A stretch of DNA of 64,000 nucleotides from Gracilaria domingensis (taxonomy: Eukaryota > Rhodophyta > Florideophyceae > Gracilariales > Gracilariaceae): contig VCMS01000069.1 in assembly GCA_022539475.1 (NCBI GenBank), positions 1-64,000 of the forward strand, read 5' to 3'. Positions 30,602-42,047 of the stretch are shown piece by piece. Each line of letters begins with the position of its first letter. Position 1 is the stretch's first letter. Position numbers and translations under genes: made by a program. The notes beneath the pieces are model-generated. The model had not been told where the DNA came from, did no database searches, and worked only from the letters and a program-made list of their open reading frames with translations.

Positions 30602-31900
30602 TTGCGATGATATGGTACAGAGACGAGGTCAGGCTCTGTTGTAAACGTGTTAGACGTGTTAAAAGTTGGATTCTATTTGCAAACGTTTAAGCAAAAGTAA
30701 GTCAAGTTGTATTCCGATTGCTACATGGCAGCAATTGAAGAGTAACGTATTTAATCGTTTTTAACGTTTTGTAACGTGACAAACGATACATAAGCGTTAC
30801 ATAAACATATGTAACAAAAGTTATGTTTGTATGCTGTTGGAACTATATCGGGATTGCCCTTGTATTTGAAAAGGTTTTAAGTTGTTTTTATAAAATTTTG
30901 ACATAAAATATTACAAAACGTTTGGTCAAGATTATTAAATATAAATTATGGGTTGCACCGAAGAGTAAAAGAAGAATTTAATGCAGCGATATATCAATCT
31001 TAGCAATTACTGAATCGTTCCAAAACAAAGTAAACATTTTTGGTGTATATAGAATTTACCTTCTGCTCATGAGGCAAAACAAAAAAAAATTATATATATA
31101 ATGATTTACAATTTTTTAAGTTTTTAAACAAAAAATTAATATTGGTTTTTGACCATTATGCAGTATACATATTTTTGCGTATTAAGATTAAGGGCAGAAA
31201 TGCTTAGAAGGATGTCAAGAATGTTTTGAGTCATTTTTCGGAATATATAAATGTGTATAGACCAAGAAGTAAAGAAAAGAAAATTTGTATGCGTTTTAAA
31301 CAGAAAGCATTTGACTGTAAAAGCATGTACAACTTCATATAAATGTGTATTGTTTCAATAGTAAACTATTTTATGTACTAGTTATAATTGGTGTTATCCA
31401 GCTCTAAATGGAAAAAGTACTTGTTTGATGTGCGCGCGATTTGCTTTTTGTAACCAGGCTGCTATTGCATTGCAATAGAGAACCTTCGAAGGTTTAAATT
31501 GTTCGAATACTTTGAAAATCCATGTGTACAGTGTCCAGGTGCCGCTGAATTGCTAAAAATTTTCAACTCTGGGTAGAAGGCTCGCTGTGGGGTACGTTTC
31601 ACATGCTACTGTAAAGGATATCGGCTGGAGATGATCTCCTTATAAAACTCTAGCGCAAAGCTGCATGGCTGCCCGCGTCAGCATCGTGGCGTGCGTGGCG
31701 CTTCTGTGCTGGTGGCGCCAGTGGACTGGCGGCAGCGCTTGAATTGACAGCCAACGGCCGGCGGCGCGCGCCGTGTGGCACAAACTCGCGCTGTAAGCAC
31801 GCGCGCGTGGGCGCGCGCGCCGTGTGGCGTGCGCGCAACGCGCGCTACGCAACGCGCGTGAAAAGCGCCGCCGTGTCATAATCAGTCGTCGCTCGGCGCT
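30602..31900. other. AT-rich spacer, no gene seen
   Basis: This is AT-rich sequence with A and T runs and short TA repeats (near 31081-31105), grading into GC-rich DNA after about 31640. No ORF here has coding-like composition. Confidence 0.5.
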
Positions 31901-31988
31901 CGCAATCGGCGCCGGCTCGCGCGCCGCTGTTTTCTCCCCCCCTTGCCCGCAGGGTACCCCCGGCGCCTTCACCCCCGACTCCCCCCCC

Positions 31989-31990
<2 letters not shown>

Positions 31991-32036
<46 letters not shown>
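31991..32036 (+). repeat. GCC microsatellite upstream of an ATG
   Basis: About fifteen GCC units run up to the ATG at 32037. If the upstream in-frame region were translated it would give a poly-Ala tract, but no ATG with good support lies upstream, so it is more likely 5' untranslated. Confidence 0.8.
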
Positions 32037-32037
<1 letters not shown>

Positions 32038-32705
32038 TGTCGCCGCGTCGATCGTCCGCCGCCACCGCGCTGCACCGCTCGCCGTCGTACCGCGCGCCGC
32101 CGCCGCGCCGGCAGAACTACGCGCAGCCGCGCAACGCGCGCGCCAACGCCGCCGCGCCCGCCGCCGCCAAGCGCGAGCTCACCGCCACGCAGCTCATTCT
32201 GTTCAAGCTCTTCGGCTGCTTCTCGCTCCCGGACGAGCTGCCGCCGCCCGACATGCAAAAGCCCATCTACCAGCCGGCGTCCGCCGTCGACTCCTCCTTC
32301 TCCGCCTGCAGCCCCGAGTCGTCCGACCTCTCCACGCGCCCGCGCAGCGTCTCGCTCAGTAGCGCCGCCACCTCGGCGCGCGTGCGCTCGCAACAAACCC
32401 AACAACAACCGCAGCAGCAGCAGCAGCCTTTTCCGCGCGTCGCGCCGCTTGATACGCCCGTTGCCAAGTTTTCGTTGCCGACCGCAGTGGCTGCTGGTGC
32501 GGACGCGCGCCGAAAGCAAGCGGCGAAACGCGTGCAGCCGCATGATGTCAGTTCTTCGCCTGTGTCGGTGCTGCCGGCTGAGTCTGCGCGACCGCTGTCG
32601 TCGGTGTCATCCTCCCCTTCGAGTCTACCGCGCGCGCAACCACCGCCACCGTCCGCGCCGCTGGCCGCCAACGTGTCGCGTCTCACCGCCATGTTCGAGC
32701 AATGA
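32037..32705 (+). CDS. Unknown GC-rich low-complexity protein
   Basis: From the ATG at 32037 the ORF gives 222 aa. The frame is open upstream to 31824, but that would add a poly-Ala tract, so I chose the ATG after the GCC repeat. The N-terminus is basic and Pro/Ala-rich (SYRAPPPRRQNYAQPRN). A more complex core follows, TATQLILFKLFGCFSLPDEL (about residues 47-66), then Ser-rich and Gln-rich stretches. The core looks like a short conserved helix, but I do not recognise a family. The disordered ends suggest a regulatory or scaffold protein. It has no neighbouring partner and no transmembrane segment. Confidence 0.55.
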
Positions 32706-34745
32706 CCCGCCTGCGTTTCTTATGTCTTCATTGTTTTGTGTCGCTCAACTTCCCCCGTTTTACCCGCCGGCCCTGCCCATGCTCTCCGCCGTCGCGCTGC
32801 AACTTGGAATAGCCTCTTTGCGTAATCTGCGCCGCCCCCAGACCGCCCTTTCTACAACTACTTTATACACGTCACATATCAGTTTTCAACCCCTCGCCTC
32901 CCCACCGCATTTACTTTACATCATGTACATCCTTATCCCTCAAGGATCCCGCAACTATACCAAATGTAAACAACGTCACAACCATTCGCTCCACGCTTTG
33001 CACCCTGCCTTCGCAACAAAACTAAACTCCCATCCCGCCGCGTTGCGCGCCGACTCCACGTTCCTTTCCGCACGTCCCGAATCACCGGGGCCCAAACCGC
33101 ATCCCGCTGATCCACCGCATCACACCAATACACGCCTCACCACACGTTCCCTGCACGCCGCGCCGCGCTAACGGCGTCCCGAATCTTGATGCCCAAACCC
33201 CAGCTTACAAAAAACGGAGGAGTCAACGCGCCCCGATAAAAGCGCTCCCAACAAGCTTCAGCCCTAAACAGCTGCCACTAGCGCGCCACTGTAACATTTT
33301 TGCAGTCGCCTTCTCAACGGCGAATCACGGCGCATGCGCACTGCAGCGATAACACTCAAGTTCAAACCTAAACCACCTTGTAGGGACAACACCCCAAATG
33401 ATATCTCTCGGAGATATGCCCTCATCACCACAACGAGCAGATAAACCCCTCCGCCTGTCCGCTTTGTGCACGCATTTTTTCCACTTTCAAGCTTGATCTC
33501 ATTCATCCCCCGTTGACAAGACGCCACCTCGTTGGAGCTACAATCCTCTGTTGCTGGCCCGCAGCGCACCCGCATCCTCTTCGTGCTTCTCGCCACGCTT
33601 TGTTGCCATGCGCTCCCAACCGCTGTGTCCGGCCGTTTGTTTTGGTGCGCATTCGGAATGCTTCAGTGAATCTAGATACGACATGTCCCATCCATTGCAT
33701 GTGCCTGATGCCTGCTGTATATCATTCAAACGAGTTATCACAAGCACGTGAGCCGCTTGCCGACACCCCCGAGCCAAATTGAGCTGGAAGCATCCTTCAC
33801 TCACAAACTCGGCACGCTTATTGCAATTGATGTAGTTCTGTGACCCTAATCTGTGGTCATCCCTCGCACTCCACCCCCGGCACGTACTCCATACCAGTCT
33901 AAACCGCCAGGCTGCCCAATACTGGTTCATTATGCTAACCTGCTAAAAGGCTCTAACAACTTCACTATACAGGATGTAAATGTCAAACTTCGAAAGTTGA
34001 AAGCTTTAATTTGAAAACTATTTAACGATCATATTTCACAAGTGGAGAAATTTTAATGGTTGTGAAGGTACCACGTGTGTCCCGTGGCCACTTGTACTGT
34101 AAACGACCCAAGTTGAGTACGTGTACAACTCAAATGCATGAGCTACTCAGTCATTTATTTGTGTTATTGTTTTCTGTATTCATTCAGTCACCAATACGGG
34201 CCTGGTTCAGGGGCTACTTGGCCTCAGCCACAGCCCCTGCCCGCTGCATAGAGAAGAAGTCGAGCAAGACAGAACCAGCGCTTGGGGGCAGCTGCGATAA
34301 AACGGTCCTGACACCAGGCACAGGAAACGCACATCCTATTCTGAATCACGGTTTCCATCACACTACACCTCGGGGGCATACGCATTGAGCGTATAAGAAG
34401 GCATAAGCAGTTGCTGAATTGGAAATTGCTCGCGACTTATCTCAGACCCTCCTTTTCTTCTTCATCTGCCCTTCAAAATCGAATCAGTTTACTAGCTCGT
34501 AAAAGAAAGAAAGCAAGCAACGATCACTACGAGCATCGCAGGAGCTCGTTGTTTACAGCGTACTAATGCGCAACTGGCGCGGGGAAGCTTCCCCCGGCCT
34601 CAAATAGATAAGACTGCCAGCACATCGCTTGTAGAGGATCAAGGTGATCATCAAGATCAAGTAAACGCAGTCCCCCAATCGTTAGATTCAGTGGGGCAAA
34701 GCAATCATCCCACAAAAAGTCGTTAGCAAATGCTTACATGCATGC
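32706..34745. other. Intergenic, no supported gene
   Basis: The first 450 bases after the preceding gene are C-rich and could be its 3' untranslated region. The remainder holds only short frames on both strands without recognisable motifs. Confidence 0.4.
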
Positions 34746-35189
34746 TTAGTCACAGACAGTGTTGTACACTCCAGAACAGCATCCATCGCACGGATCGTAG
34801 CAGAACGACTGACGAGACGCCCACGGTATTACAGCTTTCTGCAACCAAGCTACTCGGCTAGTCAGCCCAACAAGACAAGCTGCCTTTGGACGCCCTTGAG
34901 ACGTCTTACGGCATGCGCAGTTTAGGCATGCAACATTCGCTCCGCTTCCTCTCATGTTCTGCATCACACATCGATTGTGACCCGAAAGAACACATCTCCC
35001 TCCATTCGGACCAAAACAGCACTGTGCAGTGTCGCAAGTAGTACCTAACCGTCTGTTCGAAGTCATGTAGCATGGGTGATTGTAAGCAGTGCGATCCACA
35101 GTCTTGAGGTACTCATCCACGACAGCATTCTCGTCCACTGCGGGCGTGGCAAGAGCGGTACCGAGGAGAACCAGAAAAATGAAAATCAT
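34746..35189 (-). CDS. Small secreted cysteine-rich protein
   Basis: I chose the ATG at 35189, because from there the protein begins with a clear signal peptide (MIFIFLVLLGTALATPAVDE). The longer frame to 35273 would place it internally and overlap a TATA box. The precursor is 147 aa and the mature part has 15 Cys, many paired (CDTAQCCFGPNGGRC, CLNCACR, CYDPCDGCC), so it is likely disulfide-rich and extracellular. I recognise no family. A TATA-box-like TATATAA lies 85 bases upstream. Confidence 0.65.
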   Translation of the reverse strand: MIFIFLVLLGTALATPAVDENAVVDEYLKTVDRTAYNHPCYMTSNRRLGTTCDTAQCCFGPNGGRCVLSGHNRCVMQNMRGSGANVACLNCACRKTSQGRPKAACLVGLTSRVAWLQKAVIPWASRQSFCYDPCDGCCSGVYNTVCD

Positions 35190-35273
35190 TCTGATGAGAA
35201 AACTTGTATTGTGGAAGGAGTTGTGTTGGACGTCAGAGACTGTGGACGATAGTAAAGATGGTAATTGTCGCAC

Positions 35274-35280
35274 TTATATA
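35274..35280 (-). promoter_or_regulatory. TATA box of the small Cys-rich gene
   Basis: On the - strand TATATAA lies 85 nt upstream of the chosen ATG. That would place transcription start near 35250 and leave a 5' leader of about 55-60 nt. Confidence 0.5.
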
Positions 35281-38250
35281 CTTTTCGGAGGAAGGACTTA
35301 CAACTTTGCACATGATCACCAACCTTCGACAGATTGCCAAATACATCTGAATTGAATTGCATATTTGTTCGAAATATGTTTTCTTCAAGTAATCAAAAAC
35401 CTAACGTCTTTGCTGATGAGTCTCTTCATACGTATTGACGATATGCATAAAACAAAGTAGGCAGATATCTGCAGAAGAACTAGTCAGGGCGCCGGACGTC
35501 CTTACTAATGTTGTCGAAAACGTGATTAAGAAATTTGTACCTAAGAACAGAAATGCTTGAGCCAATACTTCATCGTGGCATGACCTCTAATGGGTGCTCA
35601 TGAGAATTTTAAGAAGCAGTTGAGCAATTCAATTCCCCGAGACATTTGTTCTCAAGATTGTGATTCAGGTACCACAGTAGTACGAGAAAGAAGCTGTTTT
35701 CTGAACGAAAAATAGCCGACAATCTCTCTATGTTGAATGGTTTGTTCATCCATGCCTTTATTCTGCCGTTGTGACTCCAAAGAGTCGCACATCATCTTCT
35801 CATGCTTCAGCATATAAATTTGTACTGAAAGTATCATTATTTGTTTTGAGTAGAAACTAGAACGGCTTTTACGAAGAGCTGCAGTTGTTCTTGTATGTGT
35901 GCACCAGACTGCATAGTTTGTTGCTCAAGGCATATCAGTTTTAATATTTAAACACTCAATATTATTTTACCTATGTTGGTTAAGGACTTCAAAATTAAGT
36001 CAGCTATGAATGCGGTTGTGTTTTACTTTCTTGCTGATTCCTTTCCCGAGCGCAGTATCACGTAGGTCAAACAGGGTGGAGAGGTGCACTTGAATTGCGT
36101 GATACGCTCTGACATCAGCGCAGGAATCCGAAATCGTTGAGTTGAAGAGAAGCACACTGTGTCCAGGTTGTGCATGCATAACTGAATAACCTTCATAATC
36201 TGTCATGTACGATTCATTTATTATGGATCTTAGAGGCGAATAGAACGATGCACTTTAGAAGCGGTTGCGTGTGGCGGCAATAACGAATTGTTGCCGACAA
36301 TAATCGACCTATAATATGATACGAAAAGTTCTATTCTGCGACAAGCTACCGTAACCGTGAGACTCTGTGGAAAGAAATTACGGGGTGTAATGAAGGATTA
36401 TGGTTCGTTCGATTCGTCGTCTGGAAGAAAATGCCAGTCATACTACATCTACGAAGGTAGGAGGAATCTCGAGGACGAATGAGACGTAGAGAGCTCCAAA
36501 AGAGCTCAGGTTGTGGGAACAGCTTTCTACGTAGCCTTATGGATGCGTTATACGAGTATCTGCACGATCTCCCAAGAGCTGTAGTGTTCCTTTGCTCTGT
36601 GAACCCCATCTGCAAGACCGGTGAAAAGTTTTATTCTTTCATAATCCGCATTCTCATTTGCTTTCTTCCGCGCGTAAGAAGGAATAACCGCTTAGCCCGA
36701 ATGACCTGAACGTAGAGAGGCCAACGACAGTTCCAAGCAGAGCTGGGCATACTTTGTTTTTACTGCCTCGCAATACCGTAATGAACTCGCACTCAGAGAA
36801 CGAAGGTGATCCTTAGAAGCAAAAGGTAACCTTGTCCAGAAGACAAGTGCAGACTTCTCACATAGAGTAAATGACCAAAAGATCAGATTTGATTGAATTC
36901 AGAGGTACAGTAGTTGTGTCCATAATAATTCGCTAAAAACTCAAGACCTATACGCAAATATGCCGAAAGCAATTTCTTGGCACAAATCGTTTGTGTTTCG
37001 AACTTGAATGCAAGCGGCGCTGGATTCCATATCCTCGAACCAGCTCAAGAGTTTTTGGCGTTTTAGCCTCCGTGCTCATCGAACTGCTGGACCCCAATCT
37101 CCGTCTCCCCCATCGTCCGCACTCGCGTCTCACCTCCGCTAACCGCCACAACCACATCTCACTTGGATGTACCACCTCTTCTCCCGTATGCACTCAGTTC
37201 TGCTGCCAGCATAAGCACATTCACCTCTTTGTCGTAGCCATGCTTTCCTCTCAGATCGTGTTTCACCCAGGGGCGTATTCGTGACTAATTTTTTCTTGCA
37301 TGTTGAAGTCAGGAAGTCAGGCTCTTTTGCCGGTAGTCAGCTTCAAAGTAGTCAAGATATAGCCACAAGAAATACGCTTAGTGTTTACCATATTTATTAC
37401 GGAGTAGGTGCCTAAGAGTTTTCTTACATCTTCCTCGCCCCCATTATCACTGTTATGCAAAACGTATCACACATGCTTAATCCTGACCCTAAAGTAATGG
37501 CCTCACACATTGCGGGGAGAACTCTCAATAACAAGATTTATCTCTGCCAACTGGATTGCTAAAAAGATATGTCTATGGAGCATTTTGATTGTATCACTGT
37601 ATGCAAGTGTGTTACTCGTTCGGGTTCTTGTCTCTTCAAAGTTTCGCAAGATCTACAATCTCCCGGGAAAAATTACATAACTTACAAGGCTGAGGGAACA
37701 AAGGCCCTCAAAAGCTCCTAGTCACCTTGTGTCAACCTAGCTCTGAATTCTGAATGACTCAAAGAAAAGATCAGGAGTACAAACCGTTTGCTTTTTTGTT
37801 CGAGATAATTGAGGGCGGGGGAAGGCAGCGGTGACCTGCCACGGTAGACTCAACTACAGGACGTATAATATCTGCAGACTGCAGACGTGTTTGGGAAGAT
37901 TTGTAAACAGTGACGTTCAAGTATACTCCACTGCGTAACTCGTAGGACATATTCCATTGTTTTGTTCAAACTCCTTTGAGATTTTCTCCTTTACATGTGT
38001 ACTCTCGCCCCTGGGGTCTCTGCCTGGGGTGCTGTCTTTTGGTCAAAGCTCTTGGTTTTGTCCTATACATGTGTACTCTGGCCGGGTGCTTAGGAAATGC
38101 TGAGAAAGTAGAACGAAGCAAACCTCTTAAAAAAACAAGGTTGAGCACGATGTTCTCATGAACATCCACTCTCAGTAACATCGCGCAACTCCTTTTGACA
38201 ACGACTGGTCTCTCACCTAAGCGCAAGTTTTAGAAATAGAGACATCGACA
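35281..38250. other. Intergenic, no supported gene
   Basis: About 3 kb without a frame longer than about 100 codons on either strand. Frames at 36346-36615 (-), 36479-36709 (+) and 36991-37284 (+) have no motif or coding-like bias. Short genes with introns cannot be excluded. Confidence 0.4.
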
Positions 38251-38793
38251 ATGGCAAATGCAGCTAATGCCGCATACCTGGCCAGAATTGGTTCATCTTT
38301 TTCAAATCCAGCCACAGCGGCACTTGGTTTAGTCAGCGCCGCCGCCACTCTGGCCAACGCTCTCGACATAAATCGCTCCATCAAGTTTGCAATAAGCAAC
38401 TGCACGAAGAAGAAACTTAAGCTGATCGGGTCACACATGGACTGTGGCGAGATTGAGAATGCTCCTGACAAGATAGAGCCTGGTAAAAGCGCCGAGGGTT
38501 ACGTCAAGGCCAAGTTTGGAGCATTTGGCGTCAAGGGTGCGCTAATCTATCAATGGGGAGATGACGAGAGAGAGAGGATTTGCATTTTTCTAGAGAATCC
38601 GGCACGTGGGGCGAATCGAAGTGGAATTCAGTACTACTGGAATACTTGGAAAAACTGGCATTGGTACTATTGCCAAGTACCCGCCTTGACTGGAAATAGA
38701 GAAATGAAACATGTGATCAACAACTGGTTCACGATTAAGGCTTACATTTCTGGAGGTAACCATGCTGGGGGTGCCTTTGTGCTGGAGACTTGA
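38251..38793 (+). CDS. Actinoporin-like (possibly membrane-binding or pore-forming) protein
   Basis: A 180-aa protein, the usual size for single-domain actinoporins. Residues 1-40 form an Ala/Leu-rich amphipathic stretch. The core has an Asn-containing strand (KFAISNCTKKKLKLI), a Pro-Gly-Lys/Ser loop (IEPGKSAEGYVKAKFG), then GAFGVKGALIYQW, CIFLENP and an aromatic cluster (GIQYYWNTWKNWHWYY). The order of Gly-rich strand, strand, Pro and aromatic cluster fits the lipid-binding face of the actinoporin/fungal fruit-body lectin fold. An aegerolysin-like beta-sandwich is an alternative. There is no signal peptide. The gene is intronless, intact and followed by AATAAA 30 nt after the stop. Cytolytic activity is not shown by sequence; it could be a defence protein or lectin. 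Confidence 0.5.
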   Translation: MANAANAAYLARIGSSFSNPATAALGLVSAAATLANALDINRSIKFAISNCTKKKLKLIGSHMDCGEIENAPDKIEPGKSAEGYVKAKFGAFGVKGALIYQWGDDERERICIFLENPARGANRSGIQYYWNTWKNWHWYYCQVPALTGNREMKHVINNWFTIKAYISGGNHAGGAFVLET

Positions 38794-38823
38794 GAAGAGA
38801 ATTGAGTGTACAGATTACACGTG

Positions 38824-38829
38824 AATAAA
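38824..38829 (+). terminator. Polyadenylation signal of the actinoporin-like gene
   Basis: AATAAA lies 30 nt after the stop codon, on the coding strand. Confidence 0.45.
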
Positions 38830-40252
38830 GAACTCAGCAGTAGCTGAGTTTGGGTGCAAAGCTTTTTGCCAACAACAAAACCGCGTAAGGTCTTTGGTGC
38901 GGCAAGCCAACATGTTTTCTGAACTGAACTACTCGTCGCGAAAAAATGTAACTTGACAGATGGGGTAGGCGGTTCCAAGTGCATTCAAGAGCACTTATGA
39001 CCAAGTTGTGTTATAGGAATTATACAAACCTTTCTGTGCACCAATCAACGCAGAATCAATAAAATCGGAAAGGAGAAGCGGAGCTCAATGGTCTATTGGG
39101 GGAGCCAGATGGTGGGGAAACGCAGCGTCGAAAGAATGGAAGCGCATCAAGCAAAGCAGAGCATGACAAGCGCAACGTAACTTATCATATCTACACTCTA
39201 CGCAGCTGAAGAACCGGACGCTTCAGGAGGCGGAGCGGTATCGGAGCCTAACAAAACTTCAAGAAATTTTCCGGGAAGCACGCACGTGACGATGACGACT
39301 GGACCCGGGAGGTCGTTAAACTCGTCCGAGCGATCGGTCAGCTTGCTGGTCGCTCTCATGGACCTGGGTGGTAAGTCGCTAAAATGCCCCCGTCTAGCTG
39401 CACGTTCGCAGTAGGTCACGAGCAGGGCATCGGAGAAAGATCCTACCGCCGTTTCCCTGAATTTTTCCCTCTGAAGGAAGTGCTCCAACGGAGCCACTGG
39501 ACGGGGGTTTTTTCCAGGGTTTTCCCGGACGGACTACACTAGGGTTGGACGACGGTGAGAGGCTACGGACTGGTTCTTGCACCTGGTTTCGCCGATGATA
39601 TGAGGATTGGGTGAAAAGAACGTCGCTCATGGTTTCTTGAGTGGCCAACGTGGTACATGCGGAGCGCCTTGTCGTGGTGTGCCCCTCTGCCGACGGTCTC
39701 TAGAGGATGAATGAAGAGATGAAAGGGTTAAGATGGCGATAAGCGTCGGTAGCAAAACGCCCGCGGTCGGAAACACCTAAGATATCTAATTCTATCTCAT
39801 CGTAGTCCAGCAAGTGTAGGCAGCTACTGGTTAGTAGTTAGTGGCTGCGGTGTAGAGGTATTATAGGTCGTTGGGTCTTTAGCAAACCCACTGGTAGAAG
39901 CGTAATTAGCTTCAAAAACCGTTCCATAAAGGAGGAGGAGGAGACGATGACGACATAGCCTTAGTGGACATTATTAGCGTCAGTGTGCTTCTGGACATAC
40001 GTAGTACACGGTGCAGTCCTCGCTCATCATCTGCAAAGAATTCCCCCTTGTCTTAAATCATCAATCACGACATTTTGGCCTTTGACGGGCGCAGCACGCA
40101 TCAGTGCGGATCACGCTGGATTCACTCGTTTACTCTGTGGAAGTATCGTAGTCATGCTTATTGATCTGATCGCGTTTATTCATGTCACCAACAACCACGC
40201 CTCACCACATCTCGAAAGCAACATGCTATTTTCTGGGTCTTGAAACTCAAAC
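38830..40252. other. Intergenic; one weak - strand frame
   Basis: Only a frame on the - strand, open from about 39550 to 39198, looks mildly coding (SFSDALLVTYCERAARRGHF and LPGPVVIVTCVLPGKFLEVL). It has no ATG of its own near the start and no recognised domain. It could be an exon or a gene remnant. Nothing else is supported. Confidence 0.3.
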
Positions 40253-41334
40253 TTAGATTGCAGCTCGCTTCTTAATCTTGTCAACCAACGAAAGCAGTCG
40301 ACCCTTGGCTTCCTTTGCCTTGTTCCTGTTGTCTTCAACGAACTGACGGTGCTTGGCCGCCTTCCTGCGCTTTTCACGACTATCCTTGGCTGCCTCGCCC
40401 GCTTTCCTCGCTGCCTCCCGACGGGCATTCCTGAAGTTTTCGACCTTTTCCTTGCGTGTATTACATTCAGGGCATGCCTTTCCGTTGTTCCCCGCCTCAT
40501 TCTGTTTCTTTTGCATACATCCAGGGCATGCCTTTCCGTTGTTCCCCGCCTCATTCTGTTTCTTTTGCATACATTCACGGCATGCCTTTTCGTTGTTCTC
40601 CGCCTCATTCTGTTTCTCTTGCAGATCGCGTTCCGCTTTCGTGGCTTCATTCTCAGCCGCAACGGCTTCATTCTTCAGTATCGTAACCTCTCGACTGGCT
40701 TTGTACACCGCAGCTGCATTTTGGCCCGCGATGCCTGCAAGCCGACCAGATTCCACGACGAAGTCCACAATGCTTTCAGCCTCCTTTTCGATTTCAATGC
40801 TTTCTTCGAGCGTCATATGCGGCCTCAGCGGTTCAATTGTCCTCAGCACATCGTTCATAGCAATGACGTCCGCTTCGATGTCGGCCACGATTCTGTAGGC
40901 TTCCATGCTCAACAACATGGATTGGTCATTCGCATCATCCACTTCAGTGTGTGCGTTCAATGCGGCGTCAACTGTTTCCATAATGGTGTCAAACGTGGTG
41001 CAGGTTCCGGCGTCAGGGGTAAGATGACATCCAAACGGGAAAGTCTCATTTGGGACCATGTCTGAATCAGTCGTGTACAATGAGCAGCTGCTCTCTTACA
41101 CATCTCATACCCGAGACAATCACAACGATATGATGGCTTGCAGTTTCCCAACAAGCATTTGTTGTTTCCCTGGTGCTGCATACAAAGGTTGTCAGACTCA
41201 AACTCCAAACACGGGCAAGAAGTATCAGTAATTTCACATCCTTGGGCTTCAGCGGCCTGTCCATGGACCAATTCAGAGCAGATGGTCAACGCAAAGACGC
41301 ACACGGTAATCTTGAACGATGTTGGCAAAAACAT
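40253..41334 (-). CDS. Secreted Cys-rich/coiled-coil protein, reading frame split once
   Basis: I start at ATG 41334, which gives a strong signal peptide (SFKITVCVFALTICSELVHG). A Cys domain follows (CEITDTSCPCLEFE, CKPSYRCDCLGYEMC). The frame then stops and the adjacent frame continues from about 41085 with VPNETFPFGCHLTPDAGTC, an Ala/Glu/Asp-rich helical region and a Lys/Arg-rich coiled-coil tail. That tail contains three 18-residue repeats (MQKKQNEAGNNGKAC). The two frames can be joined by a one-base frameshift near 41087, or by a 38-nt GT-AG intron (41062-41099). The frameshift keeps a Cys-x-x-Tyr-Thr segment that reads smoothly into the second part. Repeats and charge suggest a cell-wall or matrix protein. 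It may be a recent pseudogene. Confidence 0.6.
40470..40631 (-). repeat. Three 54-bp tandem repeats inside the coiled-coil gene
   Basis: Three copies of a 54-base unit encode the 18-residue unit MQKKQNEAGNNGKACPGC with variations. Two copies are nearly identical and one has diverged, which suggests recent in-frame expansion. Confidence 0.85.
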
Positions 41335-41476
41335 TTTTATCAGGTTTAGTCTTGAAGAACGAAGATTGCAGAGTTCGGGAGCGATTGTTGAATACGAGCA
41401 GGATTTCAATGAGTGCGGGCAATGGGAGTTGAGCGCGATGGGAGACTGAGCAGTTGCAATGCTGGGATTGGGAGGC

Positions 41477-41483
41477 TTTTATA
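41477..41483 (-). promoter_or_regulatory. TATA box of the Cys-rich/coiled-coil gene
   Basis: On the - strand TATAAAA (within GGGCTATAAAAGCC) lies 150 nt upstream of the chosen ATG and 75 nt upstream of an in-frame earlier ATG at 41409. Confidence 0.5.
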
Positions 41484-42047
41484 GCCCACTGGATGGAAGA
41501 GATGAGCAATAGTCCTCCGGATCATTGCAAGCATCGTTTCGAATTGAGGTGTCACAGCGAGACGGGGCGGCGTGTGTTTGTTACGGCAACGTAGTGTGCG
41601 GGAATGGGGAAAGGCTTTGTGAGCTGCAGATAACGCTTTGAGAATGTGACTAGTTGAAAGCACAAGCACGTTTCAATTAGAATTGCCTCAGCCATTTATG
41701 GGAAAGGAGTTTTCGAAGGTATCCAGTGGGCCGATTGTTAGAGACGTAGACAAGAAATTGAGCTCGGAGATCTTGGAAGGTAAGATACCGTGGGCGGAAT
41801 GGCTCAATTAGAAATGGAAAAAGGACACATTGGGCCCAGCCTTTTTGTGTCACTCATTTGGTTGATGGCGGCCGCGACAAATGGAATGCGCGAGCTCCGA
41901 TTTGCCTTCACGCAGTACGCATTACGAGCAGCTTGCTCCTCGCAGTTTGGGATCCCATCCAGCATCGCCACGAAGATATCTCGACTAGAAACCCCATCTC
42001 ATCAAGTGCTTCAATCAATTGAATCACTACTCGCTTTCAATCTGCTC
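41484..42047. other. Intergenic, no gene seen
   Basis: This lies between two - strand genes: 3' flank of the membrane-protein gene and 5' flank of the Cys-rich gene. No supported ORF. Confidence 0.4.

Noticed and set aside
31824-32036. N-terminal extension of the 32037 gene with a poly-Ala run, and - strand frames 31640-32543
   Set aside because: The poly-Ala comes from the GCC microsatellite, and the other frames are Arg/Gly-rich shadows of the GC-rich strand.
34056-34388. Possible 110-aa protein on the + strand
   Set aside because: No motif, no coding-like composition and no nearby promoter signal.
35190-35273. Longer start of the small Cys-rich protein at 35273
   Set aside because: It would bury the signal peptide and start at the TATA box, so the ATG at 35189 fits better.
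36346-37284. Small frames on both strands in the spacer
   Set aside because: Their lengths are expected by chance and they have no recognisable domain.
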